A stretch of DNA of 64,000 nt from positions 310,001-374,000 of the forward strand of contig NZ_FNFE01000001.1 of NCBI RefSeq assembly GCF_900100335.1. The letters are read 5' to 3'. Origin of the DNA: Natronorubrum texcoconense (GTDB taxonomy: Archaea > Halobacteriota > Halobacteria > Halobacteriales > Natrialbaceae). The translations under genes were made by a program, and so were the position numbers. The notes under the pieces were generated by a model. That model had not been told where the DNA came from, did no database searches, and worked only from the letters and a program-made list of their open reading frames with translations. Below are positions 1-9,764 of the stretch, piece after piece (the first letter of the stretch is position 1; every line of letters begins with the position of its first letter).

Positions 1-125
1 GCCGACTCGTTCACTCCCTCCGGTCGTTCACTCGTCCCTCGCGTGGGTAGCGCCGCAGTTCGTTCGTCACTCACTGCGGCTCCGCACGCGCCACCGCCGT
101 CGGCTGAGTAGGCTGGGACGAGACG
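1..125. repeat. Hairpin-rich intergenic repeat tract
   Basis: This stretch has no convincing gene. It is made of recurring GTTCACTC/GTTCGTCACTC-like words and contains a 7-bp inverted repeat (GCCGCAG at 52-58 and CTGCGGC at 74-80). The same style of short GC-rich palindromic DNA occurs at 30.0-30.2 kb and 48.0-48.2 kb in this window. It could be a transcription terminator region of a gene left of the window, a degenerate repeat element, or both; the sequence alone does not decide. Confidence 0.35.
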
Positions 126-164
126 GCATCCGAATCGATTCTCAGGATCGCTTACCACGACCAC

Positions 165-174
165 TTTGTATAAC
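165..174 (+). promoter_or_regulatory. TATA box of thiDN
   Basis: TTTGTATAAC lies about 19-28 bp before the ATG at 193. This spacing implies a transcript starting at, or within a few bases of, that ATG (leaderless). It also rules out the in-frame ATG at 166, which lies inside the TATA box. Confidence 0.6.
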
Positions 175-192
175 CGGGGAATACCTACGCGT

Positions 193-1590
193 ATGAGAAC
201 GCCAGCACCCGAGACTCGGCCGGTAGGATTGACGATCGCGGGGAGCGACTCCGGCGGCGGCGCCGGGATCCAGGCCGACCTCGCGACGATGGCCGCCCAC
301 GGCGTCTTCGGGACGTCCGCGATCACCGCCGTAACCGCCCAGAACACCCGCGGCGTCGAGTCCTCGCACGTCCTGCCGCTCGAGGAGATCGAGGCCCAAC
401 TCGAGGCCGTCACCGACGACTTCGACGTCGGGGCCGCGAAGACGGGGATGCTCGCGACGACCGACGTCGTTCGTTTCGTCGCCGACCGCGCGGAGTCCTT
501 CGAGTTCCCGCTGGTCGTCGACCCCGTGATGGTCGCGACCTCCGGCGACCGCCTGCTCGAGCCCGAAGCCGAACGCGCCTACGAGGATCTGCTGAGTGCG
601 GCGACGCTGGCGACGCCGAACGCCGACGAGGCCGAGGTGCTGACCGATATCGAGGTCGCCGACGAGGAGAGCGCCCGCGAGGCGGGCGAAGCGATCCTCG
701 AGACGGGCGTCGACGCGGTGCTCGTCAAGGGCGGGCACATCCCCGGCGAGCAGGTTCGGGACACGCTCGTCACGAACGACGCCGTGCGCGTGTTCGAGCA
801 TCCGCGTATTCGGACGGAGGCGACCCACGGCTCCGGCTGCACGCTCGCCGCGGCCATCGCGGCCCGCTTGGCGAAGGGGGAACCGCTCGAGCCCGCCGTC
901 GAGGGTGCGACGAACTTCCTCGCCCGCGCGGTGCGGTACTACTACGACGTTGGGGAGGGCCACGGCGCGGTCAACCACCTCGTCGACCTGCGAAACGAGG
1001 CGAGCCGGAACCTGACCGCCGAGGAGGTGCAGGCGGTCGTCGACCGGTTCGTCGAGCGCGACGTCTCCCTCCTCGTCCCCGAGGTCGGGATGAACGTCGT
1101 CGGCGCGACCCCCGCAGCCGAATCCGTCGCGGATACCGCGGCCGTCGAGGGCCGGATCACGCGGACGCTCTCGGGCGTCCAACCGAATCGCGGCGTCCGA
1201 TTCGGGGCCTCGAGCCACGTCGCCCGATTCCTCCTCTCGGCCCGCGAGTTCTTCCCGAACCTCCGGTTTGCCGTCAACTGCCGCTTCGGCCCGGACGTCG
1301 AGGACGCCCTCGAGGACCTCGAGTGGCGACTCGCGGCGTACGACCGAGACGAGGAGCCGATGGACGCCAAAGAGGCCGAAGGCGACACGATGAGCTGGGG
1401 TGCCCGGCAGGCCTTCGGCGACCGCGAGGAGCCGCCGGCGGCCGTGATCGACCGCGGCGACGTCGGCAAGGAGGCGATGACGAAAGTCATCGCGAGCGAT
1501 CCAGAAACGCTCGCGGATCGAGTGCTGGAACTCGAGGAGGCGCTCGATACCGACGGCGAACTGGCGCTCGAGGACGAGGTGACTCGATGA
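193..1590 (+). CDS. thiDN: ThiD-ThiN fusion: HMP-phosphate kinase / thiamine-phosphate synthase
   Basis: The 465-residue protein joins two thiamine enzymes. Residues about 1-265 are a ribokinase-fold hydroxymethylpyrimidine (phosphate) kinase, seen in the N-terminal [19 protein letters not shown], in KTGM, and in the [12 protein letters not shown] anion-hole motif. Residues about 280-465 match ThiN, the archaeal thiamine-phosphate synthase that replaces ThiE, with [12 protein letters not shown] and the [15 protein letters not shown] region. The ThiD part pyrophosphorylates HMP and the ThiN part couples it to the thiazole phosphate. The start at 193 is set by the TATA box at 165-174. The stop overlaps the next ATG (ATGA), so the downstream oxidoreductase is probably translationally coupled. 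No TPP riboswitch is visible in the very short leader. Confidence 0.93.
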   Translation: MRTPAPETRPVGLTIAGSDSGGGAGIQADLATMAAHGVFGTSAITAVTAQNTRGVESSHVLPLEEIEAQLEAVTDDFDVGAAKTGMLATTDVVRFVADRAESFEFPLVVDPVMVATSGDRLLEPEAERAYEDLLSAATLATPNADEAEVLTDIEVADEESAREAGEAILETGVDAVLVKGGHIPGEQVRDTLVTNDAVRVFEHPRIRTEATHGSGCTLAAAIAARLAKGEPLEPAVEGATNFLARAVRYYYDVGEGHGAVNHLVDLRNEASRNLTAEEVQAVVDRFVERDVSLLVPEVGMNVVGATPAAESVADTAAVEGRITRTLSGVQPNRGVRFGASSHVARFLLSAREFFPNLRFAVNCRFGPDVEDALEDLEWRLAAYDRDEEPMDAKEAEGDTMSWGARQAFGDREEPPAAVIDRGDVGKEAMTKVIASDPETLADRVLELEEALDTDGELALEDEVTR

Positions 1591-2561
1591 GTCCCACCGA
1601 GCTCGAGGTCGGCATCATTCTCCCCCAGTACGGCACCGATATCGACACGGTTCGCGAGACGGCGCTCGAGGCCGAAACGCTCGGCTACGACGCGGTGTGG
1701 CTCGAGGATCACTTCCAGTCGTGGATCGGCGACCCGCGCCGGGCGACCCACGAGTGCTGGACGACGCTCAGTGCGATCGCCGAAGCCACCAACGAGATCC
1801 GACTCGGAACGCTCGTCACGAGCCAGTCCTACCGCCATCCCGCCGTGCTGGCGAAAATGGCGGCGCAAGTCGATCAAATCAGCGAGGGGCGGCTCGAACT
1901 CGGCCTCGGCGCGGGTTGGTACGCTGAGGAGTACGACCGCTTCGGCTACGAGTTTCGGGAGCCGCCGGCCGAACGGCTCCGTCGGCTCGCCGAAACCGTC
2001 GAAATCCTGCAGGGGCTGTGGACGAACGAGACGTACAGCCACGAGGGCGAACACCTCGAAATTGACCTCGAGGATGCGTTCTGTGAACCGCAGCCGGTCC
2101 AGAACCCTCACCCGCCGATCTGGATCGGAGGCGGCGGCGAGCAGTTTACCCTCCGGTACACCGCCGAACTGGCCGACGGCTGGAACTACGGCACCCTCGA
2201 GCCCGCGGGCTTTGCCGACAAACTCGACGTTCTGCGCGAGCACTGCGAGAGCGAGGCGCGATACGACGAGATCCGCAAGTCCGCCGAACTGTTCGTTTTC
2301 GTCGGCGAGACGACCGAGGCGGCCGAACGAAAGCGCGAGCAGTTCCGAGACGAGTTCCTGCCCGACGAGCCCACCGAGCCCCGGGAGTTCTTCCTGGCGG
2401 GGTACGTCGAGAGCGCGCCGACGGGGACGCCGAAAGAGGTGCGCGACCGACTCGAGGAGTACGCCGACGTCGGTATCGAGACGGTGATGCTGGCTGTGCC
2501 GGACGCGGCCGACGACGGCGACGAGAGTCTGGCGCGGTTAGCCGACGAACTGCTCGAGTAG
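1587..2561 (+). CDS. LLM-class (F420-dependent type) oxidoreductase
   Basis: This 324-residue luciferase-like monooxygenase-family protein begins at the ATG overlapping the thiDN stop codon. It has the family landmarks: a beta-strand/loop GIILPQYG, YDAVWLEDHF, LGTLVTSQSYRHPAVLAKMA, and EGRLELGLGAGWYAEEY. In archaea such proteins normally use coenzyme F420 rather than FMN; that is family knowledge, not visible here. The substrate is unknown. The four-base ATGA overlap with thiDN suggests one transcript and possibly a role near thiamine or pyrimidine chemistry, but this is inference. Soluble, no signal peptide. Confidence 0.85.
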   Translation: MSPTELEVGIILPQYGTDIDTVRETALEAETLGYDAVWLEDHFQSWIGDPRRATHECWTTLSAIAEATNEIRLGTLVTSQSYRHPAVLAKMAAQVDQISEGRLELGLGAGWYAEEYDRFGYEFREPPAERLRRLAETVEILQGLWTNETYSHEGEHLEIDLEDAFCEPQPVQNPHPPIWIGGGGEQFTLRYTAELADGWNYGTLEPAGFADKLDVLREHCESEARYDEIRKSAELFVFVGETTEAAERKREQFRDEFLPDEPTEPREFFLAGYVESAPTGTPKEVRDRLEEYADVGIETVMLAVPDAADDGDESLARLADELLE

Positions 2562-2619
2562 GGCACCACCGGTAGCCGGAACCCGTACGTTCTTTCTCGA
2601 GGACTGGATACCACACTGT

Positions 2620-2949
2620 ATGGTCGAGAACCCGTTCGATGTCGAGATTCGCGTCGGCGAGGTACTAGAGGCAGAAGCGTTCACCGAGGCGAACAAGCCG
2701 AAGATGACCAAGCTCTGGATCGACCTCGGCGAGGACCACGGCGAGATCCAGTCCGCCGCGCAACTGGATCACCACTACGACCCCGAGGAACTCGAGGGGC
2801 GACAGGTGCTCTGTGCGACGAATCTCGGCTCGGTTCGGATCGCCGGATTCAAATCCGAGGCGCTGACCGTCTGCGTCCCCGGCGAGGAGGAGTACCCAGT
2901 GCTCGTAGAACCGGACAGGGACGTCCCGCTCGGCGGCTTGCTGTTCTGA
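2620..2949 (+). CDS. csaA: CsaA-like tRNA-binding-domain protein
   Basis: The 109-residue protein consists of a single tRNA-binding OB-fold domain of the EMAP-II/CsaA type. Signature stretches are [22 protein letters not shown], the strand [21 protein letters not shown], and the C-terminal VPLGGLLF. CsaA-type proteins bind tRNA or act as small chaperones in export; which applies in haloarchaea is not known. The length is that expected for stand-alone members. It sits alone between the oxidoreductase and the permease, 58 bp after the former, with its own pyrimidine-rich TATA-like sequence near 2588-2597. Confidence 0.8.
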   Translation: MVENPFDVEIRVGEVLEAEAFTEANKPKMTKLWIDLGEDHGEIQSAAQLDHHYDPEELEGRQVLCATNLGSVRIAGFKSEALTVCVPGEEEYPVLVEPDRDVPLGGLLF

Positions 2950-3026
2950 TCGCGATCGGTTCGGCTCCTTGGAATTCGCGCCATCCGACAGTAACACTAT
3001 CTGTTCGGCCACCGTCACGACCCCCT

Positions 3027-4448
3027 ATGGGTGGCGAACCGCCGCCGGCCGAGGGGACTAACGTCGAAGGCGAGTCCCCGGATGCCGAACCGACGGTCGA
3101 GACGGACGACGCGACGATCACCGACGACGCCGAACTCGAGCGAACGCTCGGCCTCTCTGGCGGCCTCGCGATCGGAATCGGGACGATGATCGGCGCGGGC
3201 ATCTTCGTCTTTCCGGGGCTGGCGGCCGGGCAGGCGGGCCCGGCCGCGGCGGGGTCGTTCGCCATCGGGGCCGTCGTCGCCCTGCTGGTCGCCCTGCCGA
3301 CCTCCGAACTGGCGACGGCGATGCCGAAAAGCGGCGGCGGCTACTACTTCATCTCTCGAGCGCTCGGCACGCTCGCCGGTGCCGTCGTCGGGCTCTCGCT
3401 GTGGTTCGGACTCGTGTTCGCGACGGCCTTTTACCTCGTCGGCTTCGGCTACTACGCCGTCGATACGCTCGCCGAACTCGGCATCGCGGTCGGCGACGGA
3501 CTGGTCATCCCCATCGCCTTGCTGTTCGGTGCGGGCTTTACCGTCCTGAACGTCACGGGGACCGAAAACGCCGCAAAGCTCCAGAACGGGATCGTCGCCC
3601 TGTTGTTGTCGATTCTCGTCGCGTTCCTCGGCTACGGCGGTCTCGATGCGGTCGGACTGGTCGGCGAGTCGGCAGCGCCCGAGCAGTTTGCCCCGTTCGG
3701 GACGCTGCCGATTCTGACGACCGCGGCGCTCGTCTTCACCTCGTATCTCGGCTTCGCACAGGTGGCGACCGTCGCCGGCGAGATGAAAGATCCCGGCCGG
3801 AACCTGCCGCTGGCGATGGTCGGTTCCGTCCTCGCCGTCGGTATCCTCTACGTGGTAACGATCTTCGTCGCGACGAGCGCGTTCGGCAGCGAGACGCTCG
3901 CGGGATTCGGCGAGACCGCGATGGTCGAGGTCGGCCGCCACTATCTCGGTGCCGCCGGCGCGTTCGCCATCGTCTTCGGCGGCCTGCTCGCGACGATGTC
4001 CAGCGCCAACGCCTCGATTCTCAGCACGTCGCGAGCGATCTACGCCGTCTCGAGGGACGCCTTGCTCCCGAAACGAGCGAGTCGGATCAACCTCCGGTAC
4101 GGCACGCCCCACGTCGCGCTCGGGCTGGCCGGCGGCCCCATCCTCGTCCTGACCGCGACCGGGCGCGTCGAACTGTTGGCCGAAGTCGCCTCGTTCCTCC
4201 ACCTCATCATGTACGGACTGATCTGCGTCGCGCTGATCGCGTTGCGCCGCAACGAACCGGAGTGGTACGATCCCGACTTCCGGGTGCCCGGCTACCCCGT
4301 CGTGCCGGCGCTCGGTGCCATCGCCAGTTTCGCTATGATCGGGTTCATGCAGCCCACCTCGCAGCTCGTCGGCGTCGGCATCATGCTCACGACCGCCGGG
4401 TGGTACGTCTATTACGCTCGGGACGTGAACCTACGAGGTGAACTATGA
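3027..4448 (+). CDS. APC-family amino-acid permease
   Basis: This 473-residue polytopic membrane protein has about twelve hydrophobic segments and the amino acid/polyamine/organocation (APC) signature [15 protein letters not shown] in the first one, followed by [16 protein letters not shown]. It probably imports amino acids by cation symport; the substrate cannot be read from sequence. An acidic, Asp/Glu-rich cytoplasmic N-terminus of about 45 residues precedes the first membrane segment. Its TGA overlaps the ATG of the following UspA gene (ATGA at 4445-4448). Pairing of APC carriers with universal-stress domains is frequent in haloarchaea and suggests nucleotide-dependent control of transport. 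Confidence 0.88.
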   Translation: MGGEPPPAEGTNVEGESPDAEPTVETDDATITDDAELERTLGLSGGLAIGIGTMIGAGIFVFPGLAAGQAGPAAAGSFAIGAVVALLVALPTSELATAMPKSGGGYYFISRALGTLAGAVVGLSLWFGLVFATAFYLVGFGYYAVDTLAELGIAVGDGLVIPIALLFGAGFTVLNVTGTENAAKLQNGIVALLLSILVAFLGYGGLDAVGLVGESAAPEQFAPFGTLPILTTAALVFTSYLGFAQVATVAGEMKDPGRNLPLAMVGSVLAVGILYVVTIFVATSAFGSETLAGFGETAMVEVGRHYLGAAGAFAIVFGGLLATMSSANASILSTSRAIYAVSRDALLPKRASRINLRYGTPHVALGLAGGPILVLTATGRVELLAEVASFLHLIMYGLICVALIALRRNEPEWYDPDFRVPGYPVVPALGAIASFAMIGFMQPTSQLVGVGIMLTTAGWYVYYARDVNLRGEL

Positions 4449-5176
4449 CCCGCGTTCTCGTTCCGCTGGCGGTTCTCAAGGGCCAATCGGTCTCGCCCGG
4501 ACTGGAGACGCTGCTCGAGCCGGTCGACGTCACCGTACTCGGCTACCACGAACTCCCCGAACAGACGCCGCCTGATCAGGCCCGAATACAATACGAGGTG
4601 CGGGCGACCAAGGCCCTCGAGGACCTCGTCGAGCGGTTCAAGGCCAGCGGTGGCGAGGCGGACCACCGGCTCGTGTTCACCCACGATCGCGAGCAGACGA
4701 TCGACCGCATCGCGACCGAAACGCGGGCGGACGCCTACACCATACCAGGCGCGAGCGGGCAGATCGAACGAGTCCTCGTCACGCTGACGGGCGACGTGGC
4801 CGTCGATCGGATCTGCTCGTTCGTCGGCGACCTGGTCGGACCGCGAGAAATCGGCGTGACGCTCTTTCTGGCGACCGACGACGAGGCGTCCGGGCGGGAA
4901 CTGCTCGAGGCGGCCGCCGAAACGCTCTCCGCCCGCGAGATCGATGTCAGAACTGAACTCGCGGTCGACAGACCGCCGTTCGAGGCACTGCTCGAGACCG
5001 GAGTCGACCACGACGCCATTGTGGTCGGCAAGCGAGCCCCCTCGCTTCGGTCGTTGCTCTTCGGCGAGGAGGCCGAGCGAATCGCCGTCGAGTCCGTCGC
5101 GCCGGTGCTCGTCGTTCGGAACATCGATGTCGACGAAACGGCGACCGCTGGTGGGACTGAAGGCGAGGGCCTCTAG
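4445..5176 (+). CDS. UspA-family protein coupled to the permease
   Basis: The 243-residue soluble protein is a universal-stress-type fold. The C-terminal half carries the nucleotide-loop region ([21 protein letters not shown] followed by APVLVVRN, quoted in parts), while the N-terminal [16 protein letters not shown] and [18 protein letters not shown] form the first half. It overlaps the APC permease start-to-stop by four bases, so it is probably co-translated with it and may sense ATP or stress to tune transport. It is a clear paralogue of the convergent gene at 5173-6000, and the two stop codons overlap. Confidence 0.8.
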   Translation: MTRVLVPLAVLKGQSVSPGLETLLEPVDVTVLGYHELPEQTPPDQARIQYEVRATKALEDLVERFKASGGEADHRLVFTHDREQTIDRIATETRADAYTIPGASGQIERVLVTLTGDVAVDRICSFVGDLVGPREIGVTLFLATDDEASGRELLEAAAETLSAREIDVRTELAVDRPPFEALLETGVDHDAIVVGKRAPSLRSLLFGEEAERIAVESVAPVLVVRNIDVDETATAGGTEGEGL

Positions 5177-6000
5177 GAGGCCCCGTCGTTCTCGTCGCTC
5201 TTTTCGACCGTCTCGACCACGTCCGTCACCGTCACTTCAGCCGCCGTCGTTTCTCCGTCGCCACCCTTCGCCGCTGGCTCGAGGTACTCACCGCGAATCA
5301 CGAGCACCGGATCGACCGTCCGCTTTGCCAGCCGTTCCGCACGGTCTCGGAACACGTACCGATGGATCGACGGCCGACTCTCGCCGACGACCAGCAGGTC
5401 GTGGTCGTCCGCGGCCTCGAGGATGGCGTCCGTCGGCGAGCCGTCGACGACCAGCCGGCGATCGACGCGACTCGAATCCACGCCCTCGTCGACGAGCGCG
5501 GTCGCCGCCGTCTCGAGCAGTTCCGTTCCCGCATCGCGACGCGACTCGTCGCTCGCGACGTGCAACAGCGTCACCTCGAGGTCGGTTCCCTCGAGGACGG
5601 TGCTGACCAGACGGGCGATGTGATCGACGTTGACGTCGCTCCTGATCGCGACGAGGACCGACTCGAGGACGGGCGCCGGGTTGACCAACAGAACGGCGTC
5701 GCAGGATTCGTCTACGGTGACCCGCTCGAACGTTTTCAGCCGGTCGTGGGTAAAGGCGACTCGAGAGGTCACGTCACAGCCGGCCGTCTCGAACACCGAT
5801 CGGAGCGTCTCGAGCTCCGTCCGGACGCGGTCGCCGTACTGGTCGCGGGCCTGTTCGGGTGCGGTCTGGTCGGGTACCTCGCGGTAGCCGAGCAGGACGA
5901 CCGGGACCGACGCGAGCGCGTCGACGACCGTCGACGGCACGCTCTCCCCTTCGAGGACGTCGATCGGAACCAGTACGCGATGATCGCGGGGTGATGACAT
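5173..6000 (-). CDS. UspA-family protein, convergent paralogue
   Basis: This 275-residue protein aligns end to end with the preceding gene: VLVPIDVLEGESV, VLLGYREVPDQTAPEQAR, RVAFTHDR and LLVVGESRPSIHRYVFRDRAERL correspond to [38 protein letters not shown] and the matching loop there. It differs by an acidic, low-complexity C-terminal tail of about 40 residues. I place the start at 6000 (MSSPRDHRVL); an upstream in-frame ATG at 6036 would add 12 residues with no similarity to the family. It has no APC partner of its own. Function is inferred only from the family: nucleotide-binding stress/regulatory protein. Confidence 0.78.
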   Translation of the reverse strand: MSSPRDHRVLVPIDVLEGESVPSTVVDALASVPVVLLGYREVPDQTAPEQARDQYGDRVRTELETLRSVFETAGCDVTSRVAFTHDRLKTFERVTVDESCDAVLLVNPAPVLESVLVAIRSDVNVDHIARLVSTVLEGTDLEVTLLHVASDESRRDAGTELLETAATALVDEGVDSSRVDRRLVVDGSPTDAILEAADDHDLLVVGESRPSIHRYVFRDRAERLAKRTVDPVLVIRGEYLEPAAKGGDGETTAAEVTVTDVVETVEKSDENDGAS

Positions 6001-6132
6001 GACTGGCAGGTGGGGCGTGCTACCACGGTGGGCCACATATAGCCCCGCCAGCGGATCGTGTATGTCTCGATACCGTGACTGTCGTTAGCTCGCCGCTCTC
6101 GCGTCTCCGCGACCCGGACACCGGGAACCCGC

Positions 6133-6142
6133 AGGATTTTAG
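6133..6142 (+). promoter_or_regulatory. TATA box of mutS
   Basis: GGATTTTAGC is centred 27-28 bp before the ATG at 6166. The alternative GTG at 6145 lies between this box and the predicted transcript start, so it would not be in the mRNA. Confidence 0.6.
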
Positions 6143-6165
6143 CGGTGGCCGAACAGTCACCCACC

Positions 6166-8814
6166 ATGACCGAGGCGACGGGTATCGTCGGGGAGTTCTT
6201 CTCGCTCAAGGAGGACACCGACGCCGACGTGCTGGCGATGCAGTGTGGCGACTTCTACGAGTTCTTTGGCGACGACGCCGAACTCGTCAGCGACGAACTC
6301 GATCTGAAAGTCTCGCAGAAATCCTCTCACGGCTCGTCCTACCCCATGGCCGGCGTCCCACTGAAAGACCTCACGCCGTATCTCAAGGCCCTCGTCGAGC
6401 GCGGCTACCGGGTCGCCGTCGCCGATCAGTACGAGACCGAGTCGGGCCACGCCCGCGAGGTCGTCCGCGTCGTGACGCCGGGGACGTTGCTCGAGACGAG
6501 CGACGCGGACGCGCAGTATCTCGCAGCCATCGTCGACGGCTCGAGTGTGGGCGGTACGGATGCCGGCTACGGACTCGCGTTCGCCGACGTGACGACGGGC
6601 CGGTTTCTCGTGGCCGACGCCGAGGACGCCGACGACGCGCTGACGGAACTGTACCGGTTCGATCCCGTCGAGGTGTTGCCCGGGCCCGACGTGCGGTCGG
6701 ACGACGAGGTGCTGAGCATGGTCCGCGAGCGCGTCGACGCGGCGCTGACGCTCCACGACACGGAGTCGTTCGCGCCCAAGCGGGCGGCTCACACCGTTCG
6801 CGAGCAGTTCGGCCAAGAGACCGTCGACCGCCTGTCCGTCGGCGAGTCGACCCTCGCGGCGGCCGGCGCGATCCTCGCCTACGTCGAGGAGACCGGAACC
6901 GGCGTGCTCGCCTCGATGACCCGCATCCAGGCCCACCACGGCGACGACCACGTCACGCTGGACGCGACTACCCAGCGCAACCTCGAGCTAACCGAAACGA
7001 TGCAAGGCGATCGGGACGGGTCGCTGTTCGACACGATCGACCACACCGAGACCAGCGCCGGCGGTCGGCTGCTAAAGGAGTGGCTCCAGCGGCCGCGCCG
7101 ATCGCTCGAGACGCTCGAGCGCCGTCAGGAGAGCGTGGCAGCGCTGTCGTCGGCCGCGTTGGCGCGCGACGAGTTACAGGACTCGCTGGGCGACGCCTAC
7201 GACCTGGCGCGACTGGCTTCGAAGGCGAGCCACGGCAGCGCGGACGCCCGAGACCTGCTTGCAGCGGGCGAAACGCTGGCCGTCCTTCCGTCGCTGGCCG
7301 ACACCATCGATTCCGCGCCCGACCTCGCCGAGTCGCCGCTCACCGAAATCGTGAATCGTCCGGATCGCGAGGCCGCCGACGCACTTCGGGGAACGCTCGC
7401 GGAGACCATCGCCGACGATCCGCCGTCGACGGTGACCCAGGGCGGGCTCCTCCAGCGGGGGTACGACGACGAACTGGACGAGGTGATCGACCGCCACGAG
7501 GAGGTCGAGGGATGGCTCGACGGCCTCGCCGATCGCGAGAAGCGCCAGCACGGGCTGAGCCACGTCACCGTCGATCGGAACAAGACCGACGGCTACTACA
7601 TCCAGGTCGGGAAGTCGGCGGCCGACGGCGTCCCCGACCACTACGAGGAGATCAAGACGCTCAAGAACTCGAAACGGTTCACGACCGACGAGTTGGAGGA
7701 AAAAGAGCGGGAAATCCTGCGCTTAGAGGAACGGCGCGGCGACCTCGAGTACGAACTCTTCGAGGAACTGCGCGAGGACGTGGCCGGCCACGCGGAGTTG
7801 CTGCAGGACGTCGGTCGAACGCTGGCGACCGTCGACGCGCTCTCGAGTCTGGCAACCCACGCGGCCGAGAATCGGTGGGTACAGCCCAACTTACACCGCG
7901 AGGATCGCCTCGCGATCGAGCAGGGCCGTCATCCGGTCGTCGAGCAGACGACGGAGTTCGTCCCCAACGACGTGCGAATGGACGAGAAACGAGGCTTTCT
8001 GGTCGTCACCGGTCCCAACATGTCCGGGAAGTCGACCTACATGCGACAGGTCGCCTGCATCGTCCTGCTCGCACAGGTCGGGAGTTTCGTCCCCGCCAAG
8101 AGCGCGGAGATCGGACTCGTGGACGGGATCTTTACCCGCGTCGGCGCGCTCGACGAACTCGCACAGGGTCGGTCGACCTTCATGGTCGAGATGAGCGAAC
8201 TCTCGAACATCCTCCACACCGCGACCGAGGAGTCGCTCGTGATTTTGGACGAAGTAGGGCGGGGAACCGCGACCTACGACGGCATCTCGATCGCCTGGGC
8301 CGCGACGGAGTACCTCCACAACGAGGTCAGAGCGAAGACTCTCTTCGCCACCCACTATCACGAACTGACCGGACTGGCCGAGAACCTTCCTCGGGTCGCC
8401 AACGTCCACGTCGCGGCCGACGAACGCGACGGCGACGTCACCTTCCTCCGGACGGTGCGCGACGGGCCAACCAACCGCTCTTACGGGATTCACGTCGCCG
8501 ACCTCGCGGGCGTTCCGGACCCCGTCGTCGACCGGTCGCGGGACGTGTTAGACCGACTCCGCGAGGAGAAGGCGATCGAAGCGAAAGGCGGGTCCTCGAG
8601 CGACCCCGTCCAGACGGTGTTCGACCTCGGCGACGGCGAGTTTCGGGGTCCGGCCAACGCAGACGGTGGGAAACCGGAAGACGGGGGCGAGTCCCTCGAC
8701 CCCGAAACCGAGCGCGTCCTCGAGGACCTCGAGACCCTCGACGTCAACACGACGCCGCCGATCGAACTGGTGTCGAAAGTCCAGGAGTTACAGGAGCGAC
8801 TCGAGGACGACTAG
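6166..8814 (+). CDS. mutS: DNA mismatch repair protein MutS
   Basis: The 882-residue protein recognises mismatches and recruits MutL. The N-terminal mismatch-binding domain has the Phe-X-Glu motif as F30-Y-E32 in CGDFYEFF. The C-terminal ABC-type ATPase has Walker A GPNMSGKST at about 616-624, Walker B ILDEVGRGT with Asp695, and THYHEL beyond it. The last 80 residues contain an acidic linker and a short helical tail typical of MutS1 dimer/tetramer contacts. Length and motif set are those of a full bacterial-type MutS1, which haloarchaea possess and most archaea lack. mutL lies 4.9 kb downstream on the same strand, separated by an SDR, the AT-rich island and two other genes. Confidence 0.96.
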   Translation: MTEATGIVGEFFSLKEDTDADVLAMQCGDFYEFFGDDAELVSDELDLKVSQKSSHGSSYPMAGVPLKDLTPYLKALVERGYRVAVADQYETESGHAREVVRVVTPGTLLETSDADAQYLAAIVDGSSVGGTDAGYGLAFADVTTGRFLVADAEDADDALTELYRFDPVEVLPGPDVRSDDEVLSMVRERVDAALTLHDTESFAPKRAAHTVREQFGQETVDRLSVGESTLAAAGAILAYVEETGTGVLASMTRIQAHHGDDHVTLDATTQRNLELTETMQGDRDGSLFDTIDHTETSAGGRLLKEWLQRPRRSLETLERRQESVAALSSAALARDELQDSLGDAYDLARLASKASHGSADARDLLAAGETLAVLPSLADTIDSAPDLAESPLTEIVNRPDREAADALRGTLAETIADDPPSTVTQGGLLQRGYDDELDEVIDRHEEVEGWLDGLADREKRQHGLSHVTVDRNKTDGYYIQVGKSAADGVPDHYEEIKTLKNSKRFTTDELEEKEREILRLEERRGDLEYELFEELREDVAGHAELLQDVGRTLATVDALSSLATHAAENRWVQPNLHREDRLAIEQGRHPVVEQTTEFVPNDVRMDEKRGFLVVTGPNMSGKSTYMRQVACIVLLAQVGSFVPAKSAEIGLVDGIFTRVGALDELAQGRSTFMVEMSELSNILHTATEESLVILDEVGRGTATYDGISIAWAATEYLHNEVRAKTLFATHYHELTGLAENLPRVANVHVAADERDGDVTFLRTVRDGPTNRSYGIHVADLAGVPDPVVDRSRDVLDRLREEKAIEAKGGSSSDPVQTVFDLGDGEFRGPANADGGKPEDGGESLDPETERVLEDLETLDVNTTPPIELVSKVQELQERLEDD

Positions 8815-8908
8815 TCGCTGCTCGCGGTGGCTATTGCGATACGAGATCACCCGACTGCGGGGCTACATATCGGTACAACTATGTCTCGATGGGTTACGAG
8901 TTAACACG

Positions 8909-9706
8909 ATGCACGAACCGGATTTCGACGTCGCGGGGAAGACCGCGATCGTCACGGGAGCGAGTCAGGGAATCGGCCAGGCAATCGCGGAGACGCTCGC
9001 AGCGAGCGGCGCGGACGTGGCGATCTGTTCGCGGTCGATGGACCGCGTCGGTCCCGTCGCCGAGGGGATCAACGAGGCTGAAGACGCGGGCGACGCGCTC
9101 GCCGTCGAGTGTAACGTCCGCGAGCGCGAGCAGGTCCAGAATCTGGTCGACGAAACCGTCGACGAGTTCGGCGATATCGACGTGCTAGTCAACAACGCCG
9201 GCGGCGAGTTCGTCGCGAACTTCGAGGACATCTCGGCCAACGGGTGGCAGACCATCATCGACCTCAACCTCAACAGTACCGTCCACTGCACGCAACTCGC
9301 CGGCGAGGTCATGCGCGAGGGGTCGGGTGGGGTCATCATCAACCTCTCGAGCGTGAACGGCCAGCACTCGGCGCCCGGCGAGAGCCACTACGGCGCGTCG
9401 AAAGCGGCGATCATCCGTCTCACCGAGACGCTGGCGACGGAATGGGCCGACGACGGCATCCGCGTCAACTGTATCGCCCCCGGTCTGATCCAGACCCCCG
9501 GCGTCGCCGAGACGCTCGGTATCGACAGCGAGGCGATGCCGCCCCGCGAGAAGACCGACCGACGCATCGGCCATCCCGAGGAGATCGCCGACGTCGCGCA
9601 GTTCCTCTCGAGTCCCGCCGCCTCGTTCATGAACGGCGAGACGGTGACGGTGAAGGGCGTGCCGCGGGCCGGCAACTCGATGTCCCAGGATCTGGGTCTC
9701 GAGTAG
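8909..9706 (+). CDS. SDR-family NAD(P)-dependent oxidoreductase
   Basis: This 265-residue short-chain dehydrogenase/reductase has the cofactor motif TGASQGIGQ near the N-terminus, NNAGG, the catalytic Ser in NLSSVNGQHS, and the Tyr-Lys pair in YGASKAAI. The arrangement is that of classical FabG-like/glucose-dehydrogenase-like SDRs. The C-terminal segment (FMNGETVTVKGVPRAG) matches the usual substrate/dimer region. The ATG at 8909 follows a short AT-containing leader. The substrate is not inferable. It stands between mutS and the AT-rich island with no obvious operon partner. Confidence 0.87.
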   Translation: MHEPDFDVAGKTAIVTGASQGIGQAIAETLAASGADVAICSRSMDRVGPVAEGINEAEDAGDALAVECNVREREQVQNLVDETVDEFGDIDVLVNNAGGEFVANFEDISANGWQTIIDLNLNSTVHCTQLAGEVMREGSGGVIINLSSVNGQHSAPGESHYGASKAAIIRLTETLATEWADDGIRVNCIAPGLIQTPGVAETLGIDSEAMPPREKTDRRIGHPEEIADVAQFLSSPAASFMNGETVTVKGVPRAGNSMSQDLGLE

Positions 9707-9764
9707 CCCTTTTACCTTTTCTATAATAGATGATTTTATCTTACAAGGGTGAGAATCAACCAGT

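Noticed and set aside
100-192. TPP riboswitch before thiDN
   Set aside because: The TATA box is so close to the ATG that no untranslated leader remains to hold one.
3015-4202. Long antisense frame across the permease gene
   Set aside because: Glu/Arg/Asp-rich shadow with no motif; the permease on the other strand is clear.
6075-9188. Very long alternative frame overlapping mutS on the same strand
   Set aside because: Arg-rich shadow of the GC-rich mutS frame; no domain or motif, whereas mutS has all expected motifs.
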